Below are positions 63,094 to 64,000 of a stretch of DNA of 64,000 nucleotides, piece by piece (the stretch's first letter is position 1; each line of letters opens with the position of its first letter). Both the position numbers and the translations under genes were made by a program. The notes beneath the pieces were generated by a model that saw only the letters and a list, made by a program, of their open reading frames with translations, was not told where the DNA came from and made no database searches. The DNA is from Desulfurivibrionaceae bacterium (GTDB lineage Bacteria > Desulfobacterota > Desulfobulbia > Desulfobulbales > VMSU01): assembly GCA_030145275.1 (NCBI GenBank), contig JAQYVV010000012.1:1-64000 (forward strand). The letters run 5' to 3'.

Positions 63094-64000
63094 CTACTTT
63101 TTTATCCCGTTCAACAGTCCGTAGAACTCAGAATCCGAAGAAAGAATCAGCTTGGTGTTCTTGCCAATAGTTTTTTCATAGCTCTCCAAAGTCTTTATAA
63201 AGGCATAGAATTCGGTATCTTTACTATAGGCCTCAGCATAAATTTTTGTGGCCTCAGCATCAGCCTGCCCTTTTATCTGCTCAGCCTCTTTGACCGCACC
63301 AGATGTAACAAGCTTTAATTCCCGCTCCACCTTTCCAAGAATCTCAGCTTTCTGCCCTTCGCCAAGAGATCTTTTTTCCGCCGCTATTCTTTTTCTTTCT
63401 GAGATCATTCTCTCGTAGACCTTACGGCGAACTGACTCGATGTAATTGACTCTTTTGAATATGACGTCAATAAGTTCAATCCCGTATTTGGGGACAACCT
63501 GGGAGGCAATTTCAAACACCTTTTCTTCCATCTTGTCCCGGCCTAACCTAATGATCTCTTCCTCTCCCGATTGACGAGAGCCACCAGCACTTTCACTCCA
63601 GTCGGAGCTGCGAATAATCTCAATGAGATTGTTTTTATTGACCAGGTCCCGCACCGTCGAATCAATGATATCGTCTAAAATTGTCATGGCCCGGGTCTCA
63701 TTATTAACCGCCTGCAAAAAGACCAATGGGTCGGCTATACGCCAGCGTGCAGAGACATCGAGGTAGACAAATGTTTTATCATTTGTGGGAATCTGGTTCG
63801 GATCACCGTCCCAGATCAGCACTTTTTTACTAAAGTAGGTCACCTCCTGCACAAATGGAGTTTTCAAATGCAGACCGGCTTCAGTGGCAGGATCTCCAAC
63901 AGGTGCGCCAAACTGAGTCACAACCGCCTGCTGACCTTCAGGAAGGACATAAAAACCGTCCCAAATGGTGGCAATAACACCTAACAACAGAACAATTAAA
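63094..64000 (-). CDS. hflC: HflC-like protease modulator (5' end outside the window)
   Basis: The visible 302 codons encode an SPFH/prohibitin-domain protein; with HflK it forms a complex around the FtsH protease. Seen are an N-terminal membrane segment (LIVLLLGVIATIWDG), VPEGQQAVVTQFGAPVG-like and KVLIWDGDPNQIPTNDKTFVYLDVSARWRIADPLVF, then a long coiled coil VRRKVYERMISERKRIAAEKRSLGEGQKAEI and the C-terminal GLLNGIKK. No start codon fits before the window edge (a TTG at 63987 is inside the helix), so the gene continues beyond it; hflK probably lies there. Confidence 0.92.
   Translation of the reverse strand, partial: LIVLLLGVIATIWDGFYVLPEGQQAVVTQFGAPVGDPATEAGLHLKTPFVQEVTYFSKKVLIWDGDPNQIPTNDKTFVYLDVSARWRIADPLVFLQAVNNETRAMTILDDIIDSTVRDLVNKNNLIEIIRSSDWSESAGGSRQSGEEEIIRLGRDKMEEKVFEIASQVVPKYGIELIDVIFKRVNYIESVRRKVYERMISERKRIAAEKRSLGEGQKAEILGKVERELKLVTSGAVKEAEQIKGQADAEATKIYAEAYSKDTEFYAFIKTLESYEKTIGKNTKLILSSDSEFYGLLNGIKK

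Overview
The window looks like chromosome of a motile anaerobe of the Desulfobacterota (a Desulfobulbales-like sulfate reducer or relative is my best guess). The reasons are a periplasmic [NiFe] hydrogenase, system II cytochrome c assembly (ResB/CcsA), a monoheme cytochrome c, a chemoreceptor with a haem-binding motif in its periplasmic part, MotA/MotB, and many two-component, HDOD, GGDEF and PilZ signalling proteins. The lineage is inferred from gene content only; there is no rRNA here.

Layout. 1-3058: ends of two different group II introns around a YefM/YoeB toxin-antitoxin pair; the second intron (790-3058) is complete and codes for a reverse transcriptase/maturase without an HNH domain. 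3266-7165: a kinase-like protein, a response regulator with an HDOD-GAF protein, and a small unknown protein. 7200-14018 (minus strand): EF-P and its lysylating enzyme EpmA (joined in frame across one TAG), aminopeptidase N, and a LysM lytic transglycosylase. 14360-21290: Nudix hydrolase, cytochrome c, a traB-yhbY-cmoA-cmoB operon, a radical SAM protein with RNase III, and tRNA-Cys. 21894-25974: [NiFe] hydrogenase large and small subunits followed by the haem chemoreceptor. 25993-31333: epimerase, cation efflux pump, nitroreductase, CcsA and ResB. 31766-35976 (minus): MotB, MotA, PilZ and a 610-residue acidic protein with CheY-binding-like peptides. 36066-46334: isochorismatase-like hydrolase, AsnRS, a C_GCAxxG_C_C protein, a membrane protein with an E2 (ubiquitin-conjugating) fold and TPR-like repeats, a DUF4388 protein, ClpB and SerA. 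46628-51582: hybrid histidine kinase, diguanylate cyclase, DNA polymerase IV. 51786-55561 (minus): grpE-dnaK-trpS. 56238-64000: a periplasmic beta-carbonic-anhydrase-like protein with its zinc ligands replaced, an aminotransferase, a SprA-type metalloprotease-like protein, citrate synthase, ThiE, a cysteine-rich protein and partial HflC.

The most striking thing is between the genes. At least thirteen 79-230 bp elements of two related families (A, ends GTAAATATTCGGC; B, ends GTAACTRTTCAG) lie in intergenic DNA. Each has one terminus doubled at a spacing of 41-51 bp, a large internal hairpin, and in most cases an 8-bp target duplication, perfect in A1, B3, B4, B5, B7 and B8. They are therefore mobile, non-autonomous, MITE-like elements; the GTAA termini and 8-bp duplications resemble the IS66 family. 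A short nested module (GTAAGCG..AGACTCCG, placed after CAG) is found inside both families and in a third family (C, ends TTAGTGCCTTA). Many copies sit within a few bases of stop codons, and some supply the stop codon itself. No transposase for them is in the window.
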